The notes under the pieces were generated by a model. It saw only the letters and a program-made list of their open reading frames with translations, was not told the origin of the DNA and searched no databases. A stretch of DNA of 11,573 nucleotides from an uncultured Oscillospiraceae bacterium. Its GTDB lineage: Bacteria > Bacillota > Clostridia > Oscillospirales > Acutalibacteraceae. Location: NCBI GenBank assembly GCA_902492895.1, contig CABUNG010000052.1, forward strand, positions 1 to 11,573, in the 5' to 3' direction. Both the position numbers and the translations under genes were made by a program. Position 1 is the first letter of the stretch, and each line of letters opens with the position of its first letter. This document shows, piece after piece, positions 1 through 6,435 of this stretch.

Positions 1-1722
1 CAGACCGGCGAAGCGGCGCGCAAGCTGAAAAAGGCGCTGGCCGACACCGCCGATGCGCTGGAGGAGTACGCCCGGCTGGAAGGCGAAGCGGAGGCGGCTG
101 TGCCGGATGAGGAGGACAAGATCCTGAACGAGCTGACCGCCCAGGGGCAGCACCGCAATCTGTCCTTTTTTGCCTTCACCGCCACGCCGAAGGACAAGAC
201 CCTGCAGCTGTTCGGCACCCCGCGGGAGGACGGCAAAATGGCGCCTTTCCACATCTATTCGATGAAGCAGGCCATTGAGGAAGGCTTTATTCTGGACGTG
301 CTGAAAAACTACGTCACCTACAAGAATTACTACAAAATCATCAAGACGGTGGCGGACAATCCGCAGATCGAAACCACCTCCGGTGTGAAAGCCATCAAGC
401 GGTATGAAAGCCTGCACCCCCACAACATCGCGCAGAAAACCGCCATCATGGTGGAGCATTTCCGGGAGGTGACCCAAAAGCAGATCGGCGGCCGGGCCAA
501 GGCCATGGTCGTGACCCCCTCCCGCCTGCACGCGGTGCGGTATCTCAACGAGTTCAAGCGATACATCAAGGCGCACGGTTACGACGATCTGGACGTGCTG
601 GTGGCCTTTTCCGGCGAGGTAAACGACGAGGGGGAGACTTACACCGAGGAAAAGATGAACGGCATCAGGGAGAGCCAGCTCAAGGCGGCCTTTCACGGGG
701 ACGAGTACGCCATGCTGATCGTGGCGGAAAAATACCAGACCGGCTTCGACGAGCCGCTGCTGCACACCATGTTTGTGGACAAGAAGCTGTCCGGCGTCAA
801 GGCGGTGCAGACACTCTCCCGGCTCAACCGCACCACCCGCGGCAAGGACAGCACCTTTGTGCTGGATTTCGTCAACACGGCGGAGGATATTCAAAAGGCG
901 TTTGAGCCGTATTATGAATGCACGGTCCTGGATGAGGCCACCGACCCCAACGTGTTGTACGACCTGAAAAATACGCTGGATGCCTACCGGATCTACACCG
1001 CATCGGAAATCGACCGGTTCGCAGAGGTGTTCTTCTCCGCCGATGAGCAGGATGCGCGGACAATGGGGCGGCTGTCCGCCGTGCTGGTTCCCGCACATGA
1101 CCGCTATCTGGCGGCTGGCGACGAGGATTCCCAGATGTTCCGCACCACGCTGGCGCGGTTTAACCGGATTTATGGGTTCATCTCGCAGGTGTGCCGGATG
1201 TTTGACCGGGATCTGCACAAGTTCAGCGTGTATGCGCGGTTTCTGTATAAGGTGCTGCCCAAGGAGAAAGGGCCGTTTATCACGTTGGACGACAAGATTC
1301 TGTTGGAATACTACCGGCTGGAGAAAGAGTTTGAAGGCTCCATTTCTCTGGCCGGAGCGGAAGGCGGGCTTGGCGGGATTAAAGGGGAAGCCGGAGCACG
1401 GCCCAAACAGTCGGACAGTCTGACCGACATCATCGAGGCAATCAATGAAAAGTTCGGGACCAATTTCACCGAAATGGACAAGGTGCTGGAGCAGATTCAA
1501 GCGGATTTTCTCGCCGATGAGAAGCTAGTGCGCTTTGCCAAAAACAACGACGAGGCGATGTTCGGGCTGAAATTTGAGCAGGAGTTCGAAAACTTTGCCG
1601 CCCAGCGGTATGAGCAGAACGACGCTTTCTTTATCAAGCTGTTCAGCGATTCCGGCGTGATGAAAACCGTTATGGAACGGCTCAAACCGATTGTTTATCG
1701 GAAAATGCGAAAGAAAAAGTGA
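1..1722 (+). CDS. hsdR: Type I restriction enzyme, motor/endonuclease subunit R (C-terminal part, 5' end outside window)
   Basis: HsdR is the subunit of type I restriction-modification complexes that translocates DNA by ATP hydrolysis and cuts it; it works with HsdM and HsdS. The reading frame is open from base 1 and ends at TGA 1720-1722, giving 573 visible residues. Helicase motif III is seen as FTATP (residues 59-63 of the fragment), motif V as the segment around EKYQTGFDEP, and motif VI as QTLSRLNR (residues 270-277). The C-terminal part is charged and helical, as in the EcoR124-type C-terminal domain. The N-terminal nuclease domain and the Walker A/B motifs would lie left of the window, so their integrity cannot be judged. 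No hsdM or hsdS is visible; they should lie to the left. The C-terminus looks normal (basic tail) with no frameshift. The gene probably belongs to an integrated island ending at the tRNA fragment 180 bp downstream (inference). Confidence 0.93.
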   Translation, partial: QTGEAARKLKKALADTADALEEYARLEGEAEAAVPDEEDKILNELTAQGQHRNLSFFAFTATPKDKTLQLFGTPREDGKMAPFHIYSMKQAIEEGFILDVLKNYVTYKNYYKIIKTVADNPQIETTSGVKAIKRYESLHPHNIAQKTAIMVEHFREVTQKQIGGRAKAMVVTPSRLHAVRYLNEFKRYIKAHGYDDLDVLVAFSGEVNDEGETYTEEKMNGIRESQLKAAFHGDEYAMLIVAEKYQTGFDEPLLHTMFVDKKLSGVKAVQTLSRLNRTTRGKDSTFVLDFVNTAEDIQKAFEPYYECTVLDEATDPNVLYDLKNTLDAYRIYTASEIDRFAEVFFSADEQDARTMGRLSAVLVPAHDRYLAAGDEDSQMFRTTLARFNRIYGFISQVCRMFDRDLHKFSVYARFLYKVLPKEKGPFITLDDKILLEYYRLEKEFEGSISLAGAEGGLGGIKGEAGARPKQSDSLTDIIEAINEKFGTNFTEMDKVLEQIQADFLADEKLVRFAKNNDEAMFGLKFEQEFENFAAQRYEQNDAFFIKLFSDSGVMKTVMERLKPIVYRKMRKKK

Positions 1723-1743
1723 TGGGCTTCCGCGGGCAAAAAC

Positions 1744-1773
1744 TTCTAAGATTTTTTCTAAGACTTTCTAAAA
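1744..1773 (+). repeat. Three phased TTCTAAGA-like direct repeats
   Basis: TTCTAAGA occurs at 1744-1751 and 1756-1763, followed by TTCTAAAA at 1766-1773, spaced 12 and 10 bases apart, i.e. about one helical turn. They lie about 130 bp left of the tRNA fragment. Short direct repeats phased at one turn near an attachment core are typical of arm-type binding sites for tyrosine recombinases, so that is the favoured reading. The stretch is AT-rich, and chance or simple-sequence origin is possible. Confidence 0.45.
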
Positions 1774-1904
1774 TTATCGCTTTTCGGACGGGGAGCGGGC
1801 TGGCCGGAAATCGGGGGCTAAAAAGCGCCTGAACCCGCATGAATACAAGACTTTTCGTGGTATCAGCCGACATCCGGTAATCCCCAGTGGTAACCCTCTT
1901 ATGC

Positions 1905-1951
1905 GATTCCGATTCCAAAGGCCGGGGGTTCGAATCCCTCCGGGCGGACCA
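1905..1951 (+). tRNA. 3' fragment of tRNA-Arg(CCG), probable attachment-site core
   Basis: The anticodon loop TTCCGAT is at 1907-1913 with anticodon CCG at 1909-1911, preceded by U and followed by A as expected. Then come the 3' anticodon strand TCCAA (1914-1918), a five-base variable loop, the T stem GGGGG/CCCTC (1924-1928 with 1936-1940, one G-U pair), the T loop TTCGAAT (1929-1935), the acceptor 3' strand CGGGCGG (1941-1947), discriminator A and encoded CCA (1949-1951). The complementary acceptor 5' strand CCGCCCG and a D arm are absent upstream, and pairing of the anticodon stem fails left of 1905. It is therefore a partial tRNA, not a working gene. Identity as Arg(CCG) follows from the anticodon and its typical loop. 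Confidence 0.75.
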
Positions 1952-1994
1952 AAAAGAGAGCGTCGTGCGCGTTTAGCGTGCGGCGTTCTCTTTT
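1952..1994 (+). terminator. Rho-independent terminator after the tRNA fragment
   Basis: The A-rich left arm (1952-1970) pairs with the T-rich right arm (1976-1994) as a 19-pair hairpin, including several G-U pairs, around the five-base loop at 1971-1975. The terminal TTTT is part of the stem. It directly abuts the CCA end, so it is probably the native terminator of the tRNA gene. It may also stop transcription running out of hsdR. Confidence 0.7.
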
Positions 1995-2026
1995 ACTCCC
2001 CGTTCCGCCAGGGAGGCGAAACCCTT

Positions 2027-2053
2027 GGGTTCAGAATCCCTCCGGGCGGACTA
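2027..2053 (+). repeat. Second, degenerate copy of the tRNA-Arg 3' tail
   Basis: GGGTTC-A-GAATCCC (2027-2040) followed by TCCGGGCGGACTA repeats the T arm and acceptor end found at 1926-1951, with one inserted A in the T loop and CCA changed to CTA. The match continues into the AAAAAG that starts the following hairpin. It is about 101 bp downstream of the first copy. The insertion makes it non-functional as a tRNA. It could be a scar of an earlier insertion or a decayed tandem duplication of tRNA tail plus terminator. Confidence 0.7.
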
Positions 2054-2094
2054 AAAAGAAAGACCGTGCGTAAAAACGCTCGGTCTTTCTTTTT
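2053..2094. terminator. Strong bidirectional terminator between convergent units
   Basis: AAAAAGAAAGACCG (2053-2066) pairs perfectly with CGGTCTTTCTTTTT (2081-2094). After one T-T mismatch the stem continues as GCG/CGC (2068-2070 with 2077-2079) around a six-base loop. The plus strand continues with more T residues to 2096; the minus-strand transcript also ends in a T-rich arm. It can therefore serve both the plus-strand island end and the minus-strand operon whose last stop codon is at 2193. Confidence 0.8.
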
Positions 2095-2192
2095 TTCTCG
2101 GGACTGTCGGGAAATCAACCGACGATTTTTGGAAAAGACAACCATCGGGAGGACGATACTCCCTAAAAGCGGCCTTCTTCAAGGACCCCGTC

Positions 2193-2630
2193 TCACTCAA
2201 AACTGTCCCAATCGTTGCGAAACACAAAGTACAGCAGCAGCGCCTTGAAAACGGCCGCGAAAAAGTTGAGCGACAACACCTGTATAACGGCGCCGGCCAC
2301 GGAAAAGCCGATGTACGTATACAGAGCCCATCGGCGCATCCTCAGCACAAACAGGCAGATGACGATTTCCGTAACGGACAGACACAACAAGGCCGCAACG
2401 GCGAGGACGTTGGCCGCCGATCTGTCCGTAAACAGCGATACGAGGTTGAGAACAGCGGTAAGTCCGTCGAGCAGCATCACCAGAACCATCAGAACCGTAA
2501 CGCGCGTACTGCGATAGGCCTTGATCCGCGCCGGGGTCACCGGCGTATAATCCACCGCCGTATTATCGTGGCCACAGACCGTGCACTTGTGATTGGCCCC
2601 GACGCTGCCGCCGTATTTTTCACATAACAA
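2193..2630 (-). CDS. Small four-helix membrane protein with degenerate N-terminal zinc ribbon
   Basis: A 145-residue protein of unknown function, last gene of the operon. The start is TTG at 2630-2628: reading upstream on the minus strand, AGGAGGG lies six bases before it, and no ATG in this frame fits better. The N-terminus looks like a short zinc ribbon, with Cys3, Cys16 and Cys19 (CTVCG), but the expected second Cys of the first knuckle is Tyr6 (CEKYGG), so only three of four ligands remain. A linker to about residue 42 follows. Then come four hydrophobic segments at roughly 44-67, 73-97, 101-120 and 122-137, and a short acidic tail. Zinc ribbon plus membrane helices is common in small Firmicute membrane proteins. 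It begins 26 bases after the preceding gene, so co-transcription is likely. A link to the MoxR-VWA machinery is inferred only from position. Confidence 0.75.
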   Translation of the reverse strand: MLCEKYGGSVGANHKCTVCGHDNTAVDYTPVTPARIKAYRSTRVTVLMVLVMLLDGLTAVLNLVSLFTDRSAANVLAVAALLCLSVTEIVICLFVLRMRRWALYTYIGFSVAGAVIQVLSLNFFAAVFKALLLYFVFRNDWDSFE

Positions 2631-2656
2631 TCGAAACCCTCCTCACGCAATCCACT

Positions 2657-2962
2657 TTACCTGGTCTCCCTTTTGGAAGACGGCTCCCCCTCGGTGTCTT
2701 TCAAATACCGGAGCACGGCGTCAAAATCCTCCTGTGCATCGCGGATAATGCATTTCAGCACGATTACCGCCGTCAAACATCCTATAAACAGCAGGCACAA
2801 AAACAGGAAAAAGAGCAGCGACCGGTTGATATAATCGCTGATCAGGCTAAAGCCGTCACCGCCGATCATCGTGATCAACCTCAGCAGGAGAATCGCGCCG
2901 AGCACGACGCAGATGCCGGTCAACACCCGCAGCAGAATCCGGCACCGGCCGAAAAATTTCAT
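2657..2962 (-). CDS. Small two-helix membrane protein, unknown function
   Basis: A 101-residue protein I do not recognise. The start is ATG 2962-2960, preceded by a strong AGGAGGG six bases upstream; longer open sequence further upstream overlaps the VWA gene and is not needed. The N-terminus is basic (MKFFGRCR). Hydrophobic helices lie at about 9-31 and 48-70, separated by a short polar loop, and a charged C-terminal tail follows (about 71-101). The pattern suggests an inner-membrane hairpin with both ends in the cytoplasm. It starts 28 bases after the VWA stop codon and is followed 26 bases later by another small membrane protein. The two may be membrane partners of the upstream complex, or unrelated genes carried on the same transcript. 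Confidence 0.72.
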   Translation of the reverse strand: MKFFGRCRILLRVLTGICVVLGAILLLRLITMIGGDGFSLISDYINRSLLFFLFLCLLFIGCLTAVIVLKCIIRDAQEDFDAVLRYLKDTEGEPSSKRETR

Positions 2963-2990
2963 CGAAATCCCTCCTTTCGCGCTGCGTTCT

Positions 2991-4166
2991 CTATTCCTTC
3001 CGTTTTTCGAACTCTTTTTGAAAAGCGGCCAGATCCTGACCGCGGAAAGCCCGCTCGAGAAGCTGCGGCAAAAGCTGAGGATTGCAGGCAAAACAGGGAA
3101 TCCCGAGCCCCGCCACCCGTGCGGCCATCTGCGCGTCGTAATACGGCCGCCCGCCGTCCGCCAAAGCCAGCAGGCAGATGACCGTAACCCCCGCCACCTT
3201 CAGCTCGTTCAGGCGGCGCAGAAGGGCGGCGCGGTTGCCCCCTTCATCCAGATCGGTGATGAGGAAAAACAGGGTCTTCGCCGGATTTTCAACGAACTGT
3301 TCGCAGTAGGCCACCGATTTGTCGATATCGGTTCCGCCCCCCAGCTGAAACCCAAACAGCAGATCCACCGGATCGCCGCTCTTCTCCGTCAAATCCACGA
3401 TGGAGGTATCGAACGCCACGATGTGGGTTTTCAGGCTGGACATACTGGCCAGGATACAGCTCATGATGGAGGAATAGATCACCGATTCCCCCATCGATCC
3501 GCTTTGATCGATATCCAGGATCACGGTCCATTTGTTGGCGGCGGTGGTGCTGGTCCGGTCAAAGAAAAAGAAGCGTTCCGGCACAATGGTCTTCAGTTCC
3601 GGACGATAATTCTTCAAATTGCGGGAGATGGTGGTTTTGTAGTCGAGAGCCGCAGCCGAAGGAATGGGGGAATGGCGGCGGCGGTTCACTGCCGCGGTCA
3701 CCGCCCGGCGAATGTCCTGCTCGAGCCGTTTGTTGATCTCCTCGACGATTTTCCGGATAAAGAGGCGCACGCTGTCTTTGCTCTGCTTCGGGATTTCCTC
3801 TTTGAGGAGCAGAATGGTGGCGGCTAAATTCACATCCGGTTCCAGATTTTCCAGCAGTTCGGGCTCAAAAATCAGCTGCTTCAACCCGCAGCGGGTCATG
3901 GCATCCCCCTGGATGATGGTCACCAGATCCTTGTCGAACAGAGTGCGTACGTCGCCGAGCCATCGCGAAATTTGGGGATTGGACGGCCCGTGTCCCGCTC
4001 CCCTGCCGAATCCCCCGGACGAGGTCCGGTTGTATATCGCCGCCAAAGCCCGGTCCATCAAATCGAGTTCACCGGAGAGGCCGGGAGCGCCCATCGCATC
4101 GAACCGTTCCTGGCTTTCCTGCCCCAGAATCAACCGCCATCGGGTCAGGCGCTGTGCATTGTCCAT
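2991..4166 (-). CDS. VWA-domain protein of the MoxR-associated type (YehP-like)
   Basis: A 391-residue cytoplasmic protein with no signal peptide. The N-terminal half is helical; residues about 200-375 form a von Willebrand A domain. The metal-ion-dependent adhesion site is complete: DQSGS at 220-224, Thr279 in LGGGTD, and Asp305 in LITDLDEGG. It should therefore bind a divalent metal and a partner acidic residue. VWA proteins of this layout act with MoxR AAA+ ATPases as co-chaperones (compare RavA-ViaA, CbbQ-CbbO, NorQ-NorD). The start at ATG 4166 was chosen because AGGGGAGAGG lies just upstream; an upstream extension to 4250 would overlap the DUF5682 gene. The gap to the previous stop is only 13 bases, which favours coupled translation. 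E. coli YehP is the likely counterpart (from memory, about the same length). Confidence 0.9.
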   Translation of the reverse strand: MDNAQRLTRWRLILGQESQERFDAMGAPGLSGELDLMDRALAAIYNRTSSGGFGRGAGHGPSNPQISRWLGDVRTLFDKDLVTIIQGDAMTRCGLKQLIFEPELLENLEPDVNLAATILLLKEEIPKQSKDSVRLFIRKIVEEINKRLEQDIRRAVTAAVNRRRHSPIPSAAALDYKTTISRNLKNYRPELKTIVPERFFFFDRTSTTAANKWTVILDIDQSGSMGESVIYSSIMSCILASMSSLKTHIVAFDTSIVDLTEKSGDPVDLLFGFQLGGGTDIDKSVAYCEQFVENPAKTLFFLITDLDEGGNRAALLRRLNELKVAGVTVICLLALADGGRPYYDAQMAARVAGLGIPCFACNPQLLPQLLERAFRGQDLAAFQKEFEKRKE

Positions 4167-4179
4167 CGTCCTCTCCCCT

Positions 4180-6435
4180 TCATATGTCGCCGAAATCGAA
4201 TTCATCGAGGCTTTCCAGCAGCTTTTCCGCCTCCCCATCGAGCGGTGCATTCACCGCTTCGCTGACGGACAGGGCATCCAGCTGCCAGATTTCCCCCAGG
4301 TTTTCGGCGATATCGCTTTTTTCCCGGGGAGAAAAGTCCGCGAAAGCCCGCCGTAAAAACACCAGGGCGCGTTTGAATTCCTCTTCGTCCAGCGTGTCCA
4401 GATACCCGCTCAGACTTTCCCACAGGGAGAGTCTCGCAATGAGGGCATACCGGTTTTTCATAGCCAAGCCCTCAAACCAGCCCGCACCCAGATCCGCGGG
4501 AACGCCCCGTGACAGACGGCGCTGCACCTCGGTGGAGAGGGTTTCCCCGTCCATAACGCCCCGTTCGAGCAGAATTGCCGCCGCAAAACCGGAACACCGG
4601 GTGTTGAGATCGTCCCGTCCGGCGGTCTCCCACAAGGCGTGCAGCCACGCTTCTCCGTCGAGACTCTCATGGGCCAAAGAGGCGGCGTTGAGCCGGTTCA
4701 TGGCTTCCGTTATGGCTTCGGCGCCGCCGTCGTCGCAAATACAGGCTCCGGGAAGCAGAAGACAGGCCCGCAGGAAAATCTGCTGCAGAATAGGAATCAG
4801 CGGCGCGGCATCCAAACGGCGGATGCTGCCGTACTGCAGCACCGCCGACAAACGATGCGCGGTGGCCGCCAGATCGTCGAGCGCCACAGCCTCGACCGCC
4901 ATGGCCTGCAGGGCGGCCGTGGCATTCCGCACCGCCGCGGGCATCCCGCAGGTGAACGCGTCCTCGATAACGGCCGCGATGCCGCCCATGCCAGCGGCGC
5001 CTTCCACCCGCTCTTTCATCTGCAAAGCCGCAGCCTGAGCAACGGTATCGCCCTTAAGGGCCGCTTCCACCAATTCGATTTCCGCCTCCGGTGTCCAGCA
5101 CAGTGTCCAAGGCTCCGCCCAGGTGGCATTCTCCTGCGCAGCCTTGCCCAAGCGGGCAAATCCGATGCCGAGCACCCGCAGGCGATGGAGAAAAAACGAC
5201 CGTTCCAGATCCAGAAAGGCCGACTTTTCCTGCTTGACCATCCGGTTTTCCCGAAGATCCAACGGCAGCTCCTGCGCGGTAACCGACCGGTATTTTTCGA
5301 GCTTCAGATCCCGCAGCTGCCTGTAGAAATCCGCCTGAATACTGGTGCGGCTCACCCCATCGGGGAGGGTGCCGATCCGCGTGCCGATCTCGGTATCCGC
5401 CACCGCCTGGCTGATGGCGGAAAAGCGGCCCTGCCCCAGACAGGTCACCGCCGCATCCCGCAAATCCCGCAGCGCCGGCACGGAGGAGCCGCGCAGTTCG
5501 GCCAATGCATCGGCCAGCCGGACGGCCTCGATTACCTCTGCCGGGGATACAGGCGTCCCATGCTGCCGCTGCCAGATGGCCACACGGGACAGATAACTGT
5601 GCGCCGCGTAACGCGGCTCCCCGCGGCACAGGGATTCCCACAAAAGGCCGTAATAGGCGGGTGCCTTGTTCCCCGCTCCGTAACCGGACCGGGAGGACAG
5701 GCGGTAGTAGGAGTAGGGCATGAGGGTGCGGCTGGCGGGAACGCGGGGCAGGGAGTCCAGTTCACTGTCCGTCATCGGGCTGGCCGTGCGCAGCCCTTCC
5801 ACGTGATAGGCCCCCGTGACCACCACGATTTCCTCCGGCAAAAAGCCCTCGGTTATCGCCTCGTCGATCTGCCGCTTCATGTACGCTTCCCGCACAAGGG
5901 TTTCCGCCCAGTCGCCGTCCTGTCCGGCGGTCAGTCCGCGCAGCTGCGCGCCGAACGCACCCGCACCCGCGTGATAGGCTCCCGGCGCGGTCGTGTGTTC
6001 CAGGGTGCGTTCCCAGAAGGTTTCGTGCCCGTCCTCGCCCGTCTGTGCGTCCAGGGCCCGATAAACCTCCCCCCGTCCCTCCTCCCCTTCATCCGGGCGG
6101 TCGGCATCGGCCAAAGCCAGGAACACATCGGACGGCAGATCCATGAAGCGGCACGCGGCCCCGTGTTCCGCCGCCCATTGAATGGCCTGGTATTCGGGAG
6201 AATATGCCGCAAAAGGATAGAGAATCGAGCGCACCGGAGCATCCATGGTAAAGGCCAGAAGCGCCACGGGCGGTCGGGTTTGCGGGTGCGTCAGATCGGC
6301 CATCTGCGGCGTCAGGTCGCTCGGACCCTCCACCAGAACCAGACGGGGCTTCACATCCTCGAGCAGACGGCGCAGATGCCATCCTCCGGCAGGAGACAGG
6401 TGCCTCACGCCGAACAGAACGGGCTCCTTCATCAT
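4180..6435 (-). CDS. DUF5682-type protein with Tiki/TraB-like GxxH-E-GxxH signature (YehM-like)
   Basis: A 751-residue cytoplasmic protein. The N-terminal 220 residues carry three elements of the Tiki/TraB/PrgY superfamily: GVRH (9-12), a conserved acid in LVLVEGP (Glu36), and GAYH (208-211) after a hydrophobic strand. In characterised members these residues bind a metal and support hydrolase activity, so a metal-dependent enzyme is plausible but unproven. The remainder is alanine- and leucine-rich and helical. Length and operon position match the DUF5682 family and E. coli YehM. The start is ATG 6435-6433, overlapping the TGA of the ATPase gene (ATGATG) with AAGGAG eight bases upstream. A GTG at 6453 opens a longer frame but sits in the upstream gene and before that ribosome site. 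The overlap implies translational coupling with the ATPase. The antisense strand is open for long stretches, as expected from GC-rich codon bias. Confidence 0.88.
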   Translation of the reverse strand: MMKEPVLFGVRHLSPAGGWHLRRLLEDVKPRLVLVEGPSDLTPQMADLTHPQTRPPVALLAFTMDAPVRSILYPFAAYSPEYQAIQWAAEHGAACRFMDLPSDVFLALADADRPDEGEEGRGEVYRALDAQTGEDGHETFWERTLEHTTAPGAYHAGAGAFGAQLRGLTAGQDGDWAETLVREAYMKRQIDEAITEGFLPEEIVVVTGAYHVEGLRTASPMTDSELDSLPRVPASRTLMPYSYYRLSSRSGYGAGNKAPAYYGLLWESLCRGEPRYAAHSYLSRVAIWQRQHGTPVSPAEVIEAVRLADALAELRGSSVPALRDLRDAAVTCLGQGRFSAISQAVADTEIGTRIGTLPDGVSRTSIQADFYRQLRDLKLEKYRSVTAQELPLDLRENRMVKQEKSAFLDLERSFFLHRLRVLGIGFARLGKAAQENATWAEPWTLCWTPEAEIELVEAALKGDTVAQAAALQMKERVEGAAGMGGIAAVIEDAFTCGMPAAVRNATAALQAMAVEAVALDDLAATAHRLSAVLQYGSIRRLDAAPLIPILQQIFLRACLLLPGACICDDGGAEAITEAMNRLNAASLAHESLDGEAWLHALWETAGRDDLNTRCSGFAAAILLERGVMDGETLSTEVQRRLSRGVPADLGAGWFEGLAMKNRYALIARLSLWESLSGYLDTLDEEEFKRALVFLRRAFADFSPREKSDIAENLGEIWQLDALSVSEAVNAPLDGEAEKLLESLDEFDFGDI

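Larger units (their letters stand above)
1..1951. mobile_element. Putative right end of a tRNA-Arg-integrated genomic island carrying a type I R-M gene
   Basis: This is an inferred boundary. The plus strand holds a tRNA 3' end (1905-1951) without a matching 5' half. Many tyrosine-recombinase elements leave this arrangement at the junction distal to the restored tRNA. DNA to the left (hsdR, then an AT-richer non-coding stretch with phased repeats at 1744-1773) would be the element; DNA to the right (terminator and minus-strand operon) would be the host chromosome. No integrase is visible, so the element type is unknown. The left end lies outside the window. Confidence 0.45.
1723..2192. other. 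Gene-free region between hsdR and the convergent minus-strand operon
   Basis: I see no convincing protein gene in these 470 bases. They hold three TTCTAAGA-like repeats, a tRNA 3' fragment with a hairpin terminator, and a second degenerate tRNA tail with another hairpin terminator. From 2097 to 2192 I see nothing but a weak GGGAG/CTCCC inverted repeat with no T-run. An open frame starting at 1901 runs straight through the tRNA fragment and both hairpins and is not credible as a gene. Confidence 0.7.

Noticed and set aside
1876..1904. A complete tRNA ending at 1951
   Set aside because: The 25 or so bases before the anticodon loop contain no acceptor strand complementary to CGGGCGG and no TAGCTCAG-like D arm; CCCAGTGGTA at 1883-1892 only superficially resembles a D loop.
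2150..2192. Inverted repeat GGGAG/CTCCC as operon terminator
   Set aside because: It is only five pairs and has no following T-run; the hairpin at 2053-2094 is far stronger and works in both directions.
1901..2248. A 115-residue plus-strand frame
   Set aside because: It runs through the tRNA fragment, both hairpin terminators and into the end of the minus-strand membrane protein gene.
2871..3827. A 318-residue plus-strand frame opposite the VWA and small membrane genes
   Set aside because: It spans the boundary of two minus-strand genes, has low-complexity Arg/His/Gln composition and no domain; the VWA protein with full MIDAS is opposite.
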